This document shows positions 5,758 through 12,320 of a stretch of 15,608 nt of DNA, in pieces (within the stretch, counting starts at the first letter, position 1; every line of letters begins with the position of its first letter). A program made the translations under genes and the position numbers. Below the pieces are notes generated by a model. The model was not told the origin of the DNA, made no database searches, and was given only the letters and a program-made list of their open reading frames with translations. The stretch spans positions 1-15,608 of the forward strand of contig JANPKV010000111.1 of assembly GCA_031426185.1 (NCBI GenBank), read 5' to 3'. The stretch is from JAJNPS01 sp031426185 (GTDB lineage Bacteria; Pseudomonadota; Alphaproteobacteria; Rhodobacterales; Rhodobacteraceae).

Positions 5758-6254
5758 GCGGCCCTCGCGTGGCGATAGACAAGGTCGGTCGGGTCCTGCC
5801 TTGCTGCGGCGGGATCAAGGACGGCGCCAAGGCGTTCGGCGACGCGCGCCGAAGCGTGATTTGCGGGGTCCACATAGCTGACGAGCGTCGGCATCGCGCA
5901 ATGGGCGAAGGTCCAGTCCCGCAAGGCGGCGGCGGCTTCGGTCGCGTAGCCCTGACCCTCATGTCCGGCATAAAGGAACCAGCCAAGTTCCGGCTCCGGG
6001 AAAAGGGGGCCGGCATTGACGCCGACCTGGCCCACGGTGGCGTCCGGCGCTGTGTCGATCAGCAGGGCACCATGGCCGAATAACGCCCAGAGTGCGGTGT
6101 CATGGCAGAAATAGGCCCAAGCCTTGTCGCGACCCATCGGGCCACCCATGCCCGACGACCGGTCCGAGGCGAGGAACGCGGAATAGTCCGCGAAGTCCGT
6201 CATCCGCAAGGGGCGAAGGGTCAGGCGCCGGGTCTGAAGGGTCGGGGCGATCAT
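5754..6254 (-). CDS. GNAT acetyltransferase, second of four tandem paralogues
   Basis: The 166-residue product has the core of a RimJ/RimL-like acetyltransferase: QTRRLTLRPLRMTDF (7-21), GMGGPM (35-40), EPELGWFLYA (87-96), the acetyl-CoA loop HEGQGYATEAA (98-108) and LVSYVDPANHASARVAERLGAVLDP (124-148). The frame extends to 6302, but the ATG at 6254 is preferred. It overlaps the stop of the preceding GNAT gene as ATGA, as at the other junctions, and the family N-terminus begins there. The stop overlaps the next gene in the same way. Residues in the acceptor pocket differ from the other copies, so it may act on a different target. That is inference. Confidence 0.9.
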   Translation of the reverse strand: MIAPTLQTRRLTLRPLRMTDFADYSAFLASDRSSGMGGPMGRDKAWAYFCHDTALWALFGHGALLIDTAPDATVGQVGVNAGPLFPEPELGWFLYAGHEGQGYATEAAAALRDWTFAHCAMPTLVSYVDPANHASARVAERLGAVLDPAAARQDPTDLVYRHARAA

Positions 6255-6793
6255 GCGGCCACCGGGGGCGAGAACTGATACATCGACCCTTCGTCGAACC
6301 ATTCCGGGCGGCGACCCGCGATCAGCTGTCCGCCCAGACGCCGCGCGATGGCGTGGGAGGCCGCGTTGTCATGGTGCACGGCGGCGACGGCGGTCACCAA
6401 GCCAAGCGTGCCGAAAACCCAGCGATGCATGGCGCGGGCGGCCTCGGTCGCAAGCCCCCTGCCCTCGGCTAAGGCCGTCCACAGCGACCAGGTCAGTTCG
6501 ACCTCGCCGTCATCCTGCCATTGCATCGGGCCGAAATGGCCGATGGGCGCGCCAGTGGCACGTTCGGCGGCGATCAGACGGCCAAAGCCGCGCATCACCC
6601 AGTGGCCGAAAAACGAGGCAAACTGTTCCGCCGCCGCCGGGGTCTTTTTCGGCCCGCCGGTAAAGGCCGTGCGCGGCGAGGCACGGTAGTCGCGAAAGGC
6701 GGGCCAGTCGGACGCCAGCGGCGCGCGCAGGATCAGACGGTCTGTTTCCAGAACGGGCAGGCCGATCAGTTGCGGACGCAGCGGCTGACTCAT
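6251..6793 (-). CDS. GNAT acetyltransferase, first of four tandem paralogues
   Basis: The 180-residue product is the most divergent of the four. Its core runs from ETDRLILRAPLASDWPAF (16-33) through TGGP (45-48), EVELTWSLWT (97-106) and the acetyl-CoA loop AEGRGLATEAA (109-119) to HHDNAASHAIARRLGGQL (140-157). It lacks the SYVDPAN and FRH signatures of the other three and ends in MYQFSPPVAA. This resembles the RimJ/RimL-like protein found next to ffh in relatives, so it may be the ancestral copy. The start codon overlaps the ffh stop as ATGA, with an A-rich stretch and no clear Shine-Dalgarno sequence, so translation probably depends on ribosomes finishing ffh. Confidence 0.9.
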   Translation of the reverse strand: MSQPLRPQLIGLPVLETDRLILRAPLASDWPAFRDYRASPRTAFTGGPKKTPAAAEQFASFFGHWVMRGFGRLIAAERATGAPIGHFGPMQWQDDGEVELTWSLWTALAEGRGLATEAARAMHRWVFGTLGLVTAVAAVHHDNAASHAIARRLGGQLIAGRRPEWFDEGSMYQFSPPVAA

Positions 6794-8283
6794 TTCTTTT
6801 TCATCAGCCCTGACAGCCCTGCCGGCAGCGTCAAGCCGCGCGGCATGCCCATGCCACCCATTCCGCCCATGCCCTGCTTCATGCCGCGCGCGGCTTCTTC
6901 AAGCTGGTCGGGGGTCATCTTGGACGGGTCGGGCATGCCGCCCTTGCCCATCATCTGCTTGATGGCCTGTTTCATCATGCCACCCTTGCCCATCTTCTTC
7001 ATCATCTCGGCCATCTGCTTGTGCTGCTTGAGCAAGCGGTTGAGGTCCGAGACGTCCATGCCGGCACCGGCGGCAACCCGTTTCTTGCGGCTGGCGGCCA
7101 TCAGGTCGGGATTGGCGCGTTCCTTCTTGGTCATCGACTGGATCAGGGCGATCTGGCGGCGCAGCATGCGGTCGTCAAAGCCTGCTTCCTCGGCCTGCTT
7201 GGCCATCTTGCCCATGCCGGGCATCATGCCCATCAGACCCTGCATGCCGCCCATTTTCAGCATCTGTTCCAACTGGGCGCGCAGGTCGTTCATGTTGAAC
7301 AGCCCCTTGGCGAACCGCTTGGCCATGCGTTCGGCCTGTTCGGCCTCGAACGACTCGCGGGCCTTTTCGACAAGGGCCACGATGTCGCCCATGCCAAGGA
7401 TGCGCCCTGCGACGCGGTCGGCCTCAAAGGTCTCGATCGCGTCCATCTTTTCGCCAAGCCCGACGAAGCGGATCGGCTTGCCGGTGACGGCGCGCATGGA
7501 CAGGGCCGCACCACCGCGACCGTCGCCGTCCATGCGGGTCAGCACGACGCCCGATATCCCGACCTTGCCGTCAAATTCGGTCGCGACGTTGACCGCGTCC
7601 TGACCGGTCAGGCCGTCGACGACCAGCAGCGTTTCGCGCGGCTGGGCGATGTCGCGCACCGCCTGGATTTCATCCATCAGGACTTCGTCGATGTGCAGAC
7701 GTCCGGCGGTGTCGAGGAAAAGGACGTCGTAGCCGCCCATGTTGGCCTGGGTCTTGGCGCGCTTGGCGATCTGGACGGCGGTTTCGCCCTTGACGATGGG
7801 CAGGCTGTCGACGCCGACCTGACCGGCCAGGATCGCCAGTTGTTCCATCGCCGCGGGACGGTTGGTGTCGAGCGAGGCCAGCAGAACGCGCTTGCCGTTC
7901 TTTTCCTTCAGCCGCTTGGCAAGTTTCGCGGTGGTGGTGGTCTTGCCGGACCCCTGCAGGCCGACCATCAGGATGGTCGCGGGCGGATTGTCGATCTTCA
8001 GCGCGTCGGGTTCGCCGTCGCCTGCCAGCACCTTGATCAGCTCGTCATGGACGATCTTGACGACCTGCTGGCCGGGGGTGACGGATTTGGTGACCGCCTG
8101 TCCGATGGCGCGGGTCTTGACCGCCTTGACGAAGTTGCGCGCGACCTCCAGCGAGACGTCGGCCTCCAACAGTGCCACGCGAACCTCGCGCAGCGCGGTG
8201 TCGACGTCGGCCTCGGACAGCGCGCCCTGTTTGGTCAGACGATCAAAGACCCCGCCCAGGCGTTCTGACAGGCTTTCGAACAT
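6790..8283 (-). CDS. ffh: Signal recognition particle protein Ffh
   Basis: Ffh binds 4.5S RNA and hydrophobic signal sequences and delivers ribosomes to the receptor FtsY. The 497-residue product has the N helical bundle (1-90), the G domain with P-loop GLQGSGKTTTTAKLA (108-122), DTNRPAA (139-145), DTAGR (191-195) and TRMDGDGRGG (249-258), and a methionine-rich M domain (about 325-450) with RNA-binding SRKKRVAAGAG (398-408). The guanine-specificity motif reads TRMD rather than the usual TKxD, which I believe is normal in alphaproteobacteria. The C-terminal tail contains GMGGMGGMGMP (471-481). TAGGAG lies about seven bases before the ATG. It is the first gene of the operon, with a promoter about 160 bases upstream. 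Its stop overlaps the first GNAT gene (ATGA). Confidence 0.97.
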   Translation of the reverse strand: MFESLSERLGGVFDRLTKQGALSEADVDTALREVRVALLEADVSLEVARNFVKAVKTRAIGQAVTKSVTPGQQVVKIVHDELIKVLAGDGEPDALKIDNPPATILMVGLQGSGKTTTTAKLAKRLKEKNGKRVLLASLDTNRPAAMEQLAILAGQVGVDSLPIVKGETAVQIAKRAKTQANMGGYDVLFLDTAGRLHIDEVLMDEIQAVRDIAQPRETLLVVDGLTGQDAVNVATEFDGKVGISGVVLTRMDGDGRGGAALSMRAVTGKPIRFVGLGEKMDAIETFEADRVAGRILGMGDIVALVEKARESFEAEQAERMAKRFAKGLFNMNDLRAQLEQMLKMGGMQGLMGMMPGMGKMAKQAEEAGFDDRMLRRQIALIQSMTKKERANPDLMAASRKKRVAAGAGMDVSDLNRLLKQHKQMAEMMKKMGKGGMMKQAIKQMMGKGGMPDPSKMTPDQLEEAARGMKQGMGGMGGMGMPRGLTLPAGLSGLMKKK

Positions 8284-8443
8284 GGTCGGCTCCTACCGCT
8301 GCGGTTGGCCGGAATATGGGGTCCGGCGGTGAAAACCCCAAAACCCAATGCAAGGCGACACCTGCGGGCGCAACGCGCTGGCAGATGGCGATCCCGGCAT
8401 GTGGCCAAGGGACCGGAAGCCTGTGCCTCCGGGGAATTGGGGG

Positions 8444-8472
8444 CTGATAGGCCGGCAGGGGTGCGAAGTCAA
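8444..8472 (-). promoter_or_regulatory. Promoter candidate for the ffh operon
   Basis: On the minus strand TTGACT (8472 to 8467), a 17-nt spacer and TATCAG (8449 to 8444) form a good sigma70-type promoter. Transcription would start near 8437, giving a leader of about 150 bases before ffh. The -35 box overlaps the stop codon of the upstream membrane-protein gene. A GC-rich hairpin (8413-8432) would form near the 5' end of the transcript. Confidence 0.6.
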
Positions 8473-8981
8473 GCGGCCGGGGCTGTATCGGCGGCGTCGA
8501 ACAGGACAAGCCAGCGGTTGATCGTATCGACGACCCTGGCGGCCCCTTTGCCGCTGGAATAGACCTCGGTCAGCGGCAGGTTCGGGCGTGCATCCTTCAG
8601 GCGCAAGGCGGCGCGCGAGAGCAGCGCCCTTGCGGTGGTCGACCCGTGATCATCGATGGACGTCGTGGTTTCCACCACCGCTTCGGCAATGTCGTTCAGA
8701 ACGACCTGGATCTCGGTTTGGCCAAAGAGGCTGGCACTACGGATCACAACTGCCCCGGCAGCGCGGTCAAAGACGACGAAAACCCGCCGTGTGAAAGCAG
8801 CCAGACAGATGCCGAGAACCGCTGTCGCGAGGACCGCGCCAACCGCGACGAGAGGTGCCGCGGAAAAGGTCCAGAACGCGGCGCAGAGGCAAATGATGAT
8901 CAGGATTGCAAGCAGGGTGCTCAGCGCGACGGGTTTGTCCTGCATCGCCAGACGGTCCGGGCTGTTTTCGACGATGCGCAT
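8469..8981 (-). CDS. Two-span membrane protein, possible PH-like domain
   Basis: The 170-residue product has two hydrophobic segments (about 20-39 and 43-63) joined by a short loop. A soluble domain (about 66-165) follows with alternating strands: RVFVVFDRAAGAVVIRSASLFGQTE, then LNDIAEAVVETTT, then RAALRLKDARPNLPLTEVYSSG, ending in an amphipathic helix VVDTINRWLVLF. The layout resembles bacterial PH-like domains that follow a membrane hairpin. That is a resemblance by eye, and I cannot name a family or function. The ATG at 8981 has a weak GGGAA seven bases ahead; ATG at residue 13 is an alternative. It is read in the same direction as ffh but lies upstream of the ffh promoter. Confidence 0.7.
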   Translation of the reverse strand: MRIVENSPDRLAMQDKPVALSTLLAILIIICLCAAFWTFSAAPLVAVGAVLATAVLGICLAAFTRRVFVVFDRAAGAVVIRSASLFGQTEIQVVLNDIAEAVVETTTSIDDHGSTTARALLSRAALRLKDARPNLPLTEVYSSGKGAARVVDTINRWLVLFDAADTAPAA

Positions 8982-9020
8982 CGCAATTTCCCGCAGGCAA
9001 GCTGCCCCCTGTCGGTGCGA

Positions 9021-9049
9021 AGTGTCGGGTCAGTTCGGTGCGGCGTCAA
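9021..9049 (-). promoter_or_regulatory. Weak promoter candidate for the two-span membrane protein gene
   Basis: TTGACG (9049 to 9044), a 17-nt spacer and GACACT (9026 to 9021) stand about 40 bases upstream of the start codon at 8981. The -10 box is poor, matching three of six consensus bases. Confidence 0.3.
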
Positions 9050-9098
9050 TTCACTATCGGCTCAAGAACCGGGGCGCGGCACGGATGATGCGCAATGC

Positions 9099-9130
9099 AA
9101 AACCGCGCTGCGACGGGTGTCGCAGCGCGG
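9099..9130 (-). terminator. Rho-independent terminator after the secreted-protein gene
   Basis: A perfect 11-bp stem (ccgcgctgcga at 9103-9113 with tcgcagcgcgg at 9120-9130) encloses a 6-base loop and is followed on the minus strand by TTTT (9102 to 9099). It begins 45 bases after the stop codon of the gene at 9176-9529. Confidence 0.85.
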
Positions 9131-9175
9131 TCTGTGCCAGCACGGAGCCCGGGTCAGGCTTTTCTAGCGTGTGGA

Positions 9176-9529
9176 TCAGTTCAGACGGTCATATTCCATC
9201 TGCGACAGTTCCGACTGCGTGTACTGGCCAAGCTCGACGCCGTTGGCATTGGCGATCTGCTGCCAGCCGGGACCGGATGCGATCACGTCGCCACTGTCGC
9301 GCGAGCGCGTCACACCGATTGCGGCCTTGGACCGGATGAAGGCGGCCGTGGCTTGGTCACCTTCGTTTTGCGCGTCGATCAAATTGATCAGATCGGAGGT
9401 CGAAAGCGCACCGGCGGGCACGCCTGCAATGGCGGCCAGCTGGGCGTCGCCCTGCGATACGGATTGGGCGTAGGTGGTCCCCGCAGCAAGCGTGGCGACC
9501 AGCGCGGCGACGGCAATTTTCTTGAACAT
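9176..9529 (-). CDS. Small secreted protein of unknown function
   Basis: The 117-residue product begins MFKKIAVAALVATLAAGTTYA, a typical Sec signal peptide with probable cleavage after Ala21 (TYA-QS). The mature part of about 96 residues is hydrophilic, has no cysteine and is rich in Gln, Ala, Ser and Asp. A helical stretch LSTSDLINLIDAQNEGDQATAAFIRSK (42-68) stands out. I recognise no family. The frame extends to 9616, but the ATG at 9529 has AAGGA seven bases upstream and gives the signal peptide. It is a single-gene unit with a good promoter (9674-9703), a leader of about 138 bases and a strong terminator (9099-9130), which suggests substantial regulated expression. It diverges from the LysR-type gene, which may control it. 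Confidence 0.8.
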   Translation of the reverse strand: MFKKIAVAALVATLAAGTTYAQSVSQGDAQLAAIAGVPAGALSTSDLINLIDAQNEGDQATAAFIRSKAAIGVTRSRDSGDVIASGPGWQQIANANGVELGQYTQSELSQMEYDRLN

Positions 9530-9673
9530 GATCTGTTCCTTCAAGGTTGAGCGGGATCGGCCCAGCCAGAGACTGGCAAGGTTCCCGTCAGGGTTGCGGG
9601 CCGGAAACCGACCCAAGGCAGAGCGTCAGTGTGGACAGCGCCGTCAAAATGGACGTTTCAGCGCGTCACGAGG

Positions 9674-9703
9674 CTTATATAAAAACTGTACTGTTCAGTT
9701 CAA
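9674..9703 (-). promoter_or_regulatory. Promoter of the secreted-protein gene
   Basis: On the minus strand TTGAAC (9703 to 9698), an 18-nt spacer and TATAAG (9679 to 9674) form a good sigma70-type promoter in an AT-rich patch. Transcription would start near 9667, about 138 bases before the ATG at 9529. Confidence 0.6.
9688..9701. promoter_or_regulatory. Palindromic candidate operator in the promoter
   Basis: GTACTG-TT-CAGTTC is a near-perfect palindrome (five of six arm positions pair) and lies within the wider dyad AACTG-N7-CAGTT (9684-9700). It overlaps the -35 box and spacer, where a bound protein would block RNA polymerase. The form recalls operators of TetR-family repressors, but no TetR gene is in the window. 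Confidence 0.4.
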
Positions 9704-9955
9704 TACACGAATTCGCGATTTTTTTGCTTTTCCGCAGCACGTTGGCATGAAGCGATGGCGCGATTTTCCCGGGGCATTGGGTGAGCGTCTGGAACACGCA
9801 GAGGAAAAGCAGCAAAGCCGCATCCGCCCGCACCATTCGGATATTCAATTTTAAGTTGACCGGATGTTCCGCGGGAATCCACGAGGGAAGGTCGCGCTGC
9901 CTGATGGCTGCGCCCGCATTGGGGGGTTGCAATTCGCCTGACAGTCTGGACCAAT

Positions 9956-9969
9956 GTGCGCTTGCGCAC
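9956..9969. promoter_or_regulatory. Perfect palindrome ahead of the LysR-type gene
   Basis: GTGCGC-TT-GCGCAC has perfect 6-bp arms and ends 14 bases before the ATG at 9984. It could be an autoregulatory operator or a leader hairpin close to the ribosome-binding region, which otherwise lacks a clear Shine-Dalgarno sequence. Confidence 0.4.
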
Positions 9970-9983
9970 GACCGGGTAATGGC

Positions 9984-10865
9984 ATGAACAATTGGGACGA
10001 AATCCGCACCGCCTATCTGGTCGCACGGCTCGGCACGGTGTCAGGCGCGGCCGAAGTTCTGGGCGTGCATCACGCCACTGTCATCCGCCATGTCGATGCG
10101 CTTGAAAAACGCCTTGGCACCAAGCTTTTCCAGCGCCATGCGCGCGGCTATGCGCCGACCGAGGCGGGGCGTGACCTGATGGGGGTGGCCGATACGGCCG
10201 AAGGGCAATTCACCCAGATGGTCAGCCGGATCAAGGGGCTTGGCGACCATGTCACCGGAGAGTTGGTGATCACCTCCATCGCGGGTATCGCGCTGCTGGT
10301 GATGCCGGTGCTGGCCACCTTTCAGGCAGACCATCCAGGCGTTCGCATCCGCTATCTTTCGGACATGCGGCTGTTCCGGCTGGAGCAGGGCGAGGCGCAT
10401 GTGGCAATCCGCGCGGGCGGTGCGCCGAAAGAGCCTGACTATGTCGTGCAGGCCTTGGCAAAACTCAGCGTGGGGCTTTATGCCAGCGCCGGATATGTGG
10501 AAAAGCATGGCCGCCCGGCAGGGATCGACGACATGGCGCATCACCGGTTCATCGGCACCGACACAAGCGACAGCCGGGCCCCGTTTTATGTCTGGCTGCG
10601 TGATCATGTGCCGGAGGCCAGCATCGTGTTTCGGGCAAGCGAGGTGGTGTCCGTCCTGCCCGCGGTACGCGCCGGCATGGGCATCGGGTTTGTGCGGCCC
10701 TCAGAGGCGGAGGCCGATCCTGCGCTTGTGGAGATCATGCCGCCCGAACCGGAATGGGCAAGCCAGCTCTGGGCGGTCACGCATGTCGATCTGCACCGGA
10801 CGCTGAAAGTGCAGAAGTTCCTCGCGCATCTCAAGACGGCGGCGGCGGGTTGGTCGGACCTTTAG
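9984..10865 (+). CDS. LysR-family transcriptional regulator
   Basis: The 293-residue product has a winged helix-turn-helix domain (about 4-62: AAEVLGVHHATVIRHVDALEKRLGTKLFQRHARGYAPTEAG), a linker helix (63-88), and a periplasmic-binding-protein-like effector domain (about 91-287) with GELVITSIAGIALLVMPVL and GMGIGFVRPSE (231-241). Length and layout are typical of the family. The frame is open from 9954, but the ATG at 9984 gives the usual MNNWDEIRTAYLVARLGTVSGAA start. Its effector and target are unknown; the divergent secreted-protein gene is the obvious candidate. The TAG stop is immediately followed by the stop of the convergent kinase gene, with no bases between them. Confidence 0.93.
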   Translation: MNNWDEIRTAYLVARLGTVSGAAEVLGVHHATVIRHVDALEKRLGTKLFQRHARGYAPTEAGRDLMGVADTAEGQFTQMVSRIKGLGDHVTGELVITSIAGIALLVMPVLATFQADHPGVRIRYLSDMRLFRLEQGEAHVAIRAGGAPKEPDYVVQALAKLSVGLYASAGYVEKHGRPAGIDDMAHHRFIGTDTSDSRAPFYVWLRDHVPEASIVFRASEVVSVLPAVRAGMGIGFVRPSEAEADPALVEIMPPEPEWASQLWAVTHVDLHRTLKVQKFLAHLKTAAAGWSDL

Positions 10866-12320
10866 TCACAGGCTGGCGGTCAGCCGGTCAAACCGCGCCT
10901 TGCGCGGCGCGATCAGGGTGGCAAGGGCCGTATCGGGATGGACCGTTGCGCAGGCAAGGCGCGGCGAAGACAGCACCGACAGGGGTGCGCCCGCGGCAAC
11001 CAGCGCCAGCCGTGCGGCCCCGGCGGGACCGGCGACCTCCGACCCTTGGGGCAGGTCGACGGGGTGGTCGAGAATGGTCGCCAAAAGCTGCACCCACAGG
11101 GTGGAGCGGGTTCCGCCACCCACGGCAAGAAACCGGTTCGGTGGGGTGACGCCGACCGCGCGCTGTGCCGCGATGCAATCGGCGAACTGAAAGGCCACGC
11201 CCTCCAGCAGGGCATAGCCGAGGCTGGCGGGGGTCACGCCGGGGTGCAGCCCGTCGATGCGACCCATCGCATCGGGGCGGTTCAGGGGGGTGCGGATGCC
11301 ATTGAGACAGGGCAGAAAGATCGGGGCCTCGGACATCTGGGCGGGGGACAGGGCGGTGGCCGCCTCCACCAGTGCGGCGGCGGTCTGGCCCGTCAGGCGC
11401 GCCGTCCAGTCCAGCGCGGCGGTGGCGGCCATGACGACGCCCATCGACAGATAGGTGTCGGGGGCCGCATGCGCAGAGGTCAGGATGGCGCTTTGCGGGC
11501 CGGGGCTGAATTTCGCGTCCACAAGGCAGGCGACGCCAGAGGTGCCGATGGTCAGGACCGCGTCGCCGGGGGTCGCGGCCCCTGCGCCCAGCGTTGACCC
11601 CATATTGTCACCGCAGCCGGTCGCGACCGGTACCCGCGCCTGCATCCCCCAGCGTTGGGCCAGGTGCGGCCGCAGCGTCCCGGCGGCATCCCAAGGGTTC
11701 AGGATCGGCGGCAGACTGGCAGGGTCCCAGCCGATGGCATGGCAAAGGCTTTCGTCCCAAGTCCCTGCGCTGCAATCGAAAAGCTGCGTGCCACCGGCGT
11801 CGGTGGGGTCCGAGGCCACCTCACCGGTCAGGGCGAGGCGGACATAGTCCTTGGTCAGCATCAGCATTCTGGCCCGCGCAAGAAGCCGAGGTTCGTGCCT
11901 GGCAAGCCAAAGCAGTTTAGGGGCCGTGATGCCGGGATCGGGGGTGCCGTTGGTGCGGTTGCCGATGTCCGGAACCCGCGCCAGCAGGTCCGCGCATTCG
12001 GCAATCGCACGCTGGTCGTTCCACAGCATCGCCGGGCGCAGGGGCCTGAGGTCTGCATCTAGGATCAGACAGGCAAGCATCTGGCCCGAAAGGCCGATGC
12101 CGGTGACAGCGGCCATTTCCACCGGGTGGCTGGCCGCGAGGTCGTCCAGACAGCGCCACACCGTCGTGACCCAAAGGTCTGGGTCCTGCTCGGACCAGCC
12201 CAGATGCGGGATCGACACGGCGACCGGATGCGCGGCGCTGGCCACGACACGGGCGGCATCCTCCAGGATCACGGCCTTGATGCCGGAAGTGCCCAGATCG
12301 ATGCCAAGGGTCAGCGTCAT
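10866..12320 (-). CDS. FGGY-family carbohydrate kinase, xylulokinase-like
   Basis: The 484-residue product matches E. coli XylB in length and order of motifs: LGIDLGTSGIKAV (5-17, with Asp8), WSEQDPDLW (42-50), LWNDQRAIAEC (99-109), TAPKLLWLARHEP (132-144), GCGDN with catalytic Asp238 (235-239), TIGTSGV (257-263) and a late glycine-rich ATP-site motif in FLAVGGGTRSTLWVQLLA. It would phosphorylate a ketose with ATP. The substrate-binding motif GQMHG of XylB is GQMLA here, so the histidine (His78 in E. coli as I recall) is missing, and TPHN is TPLN. D-xylulose may therefore not be the true substrate; another ketopentose or ketohexose is possible. The start overlaps the SorC-type gene stop as ATGA, with no clear ribosome-binding site, so translation is probably coupled. 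It is the last gene of the sugar operon. Confidence 0.9.
   Translation of the reverse strand: MTLTLGIDLGTSGIKAVILEDAARVVASAAHPVAVSIPHLGWSEQDPDLWVTTVWRCLDDLAASHPVEMAAVTGIGLSGQMLACLILDADLRPLRPAMLWNDQRAIAECADLLARVPDIGNRTNGTPDPGITAPKLLWLARHEPRLLARARMLMLTKDYVRLALTGEVASDPTDAGGTQLFDCSAGTWDESLCHAIGWDPASLPPILNPWDAAGTLRPHLAQRWGMQARVPVATGCGDNMGSTLGAGAATPGDAVLTIGTSGVACLVDAKFSPGPQSAILTSAHAAPDTYLSMGVVMAATAALDWTARLTGQTAAALVEAATALSPAQMSEAPIFLPCLNGIRTPLNRPDAMGRIDGLHPGVTPASLGYALLEGVAFQFADCIAAQRAVGVTPPNRFLAVGGGTRSTLWVQLLATILDHPVDLPQGSEVAGPAGAARLALVAAGAPLSVLSSPRLACATVHPDTALATLIAPRKARFDRLTASL

Larger units (their letters stand above)
9530..9983. other. Divergent regulatory region
   Basis: These 454 bases separate the secreted-protein gene (minus strand) from the LysR-type gene (plus strand). 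I see no gene in them. They contain the minus-strand promoter (9674-9703), an overlapping palindrome (9688-9701), a T7 run at 9719-9725 with no proper stem before it, and a palindrome (9956-9969) just ahead of the LysR-type gene. No convincing plus-strand promoter is visible; TTGACC at 9856-9861 lacks a matching -10 box. Confidence 0.6.

Noticed and set aside
6790..7050. Met/Gly-rich repeats at the Ffh C-terminus as a special repeat element
   Set aside because: Methionine-rich M domains with low-complexity tails are normal for bacterial Ffh.
7021..8268. Long plus-strand open frame of 415 codons opposite ffh
   Set aside because: It is a shadow of ffh. The minus-strand frame has every Ffh motif, while this frame has none and is open because of GC-rich codon bias.
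8413..8432. Hairpin between the two-span membrane protein gene and ffh as a terminator
   Set aside because: The stem is short with a mismatch and has no U-tract on either strand. It would lie just inside the ffh transcript.
9719..9725. T7 run as a plus-strand terminator
   Set aside because: Only a CGAATTCG palindrome precedes it, too short for a terminator stem, and no plus-strand gene ends nearby.
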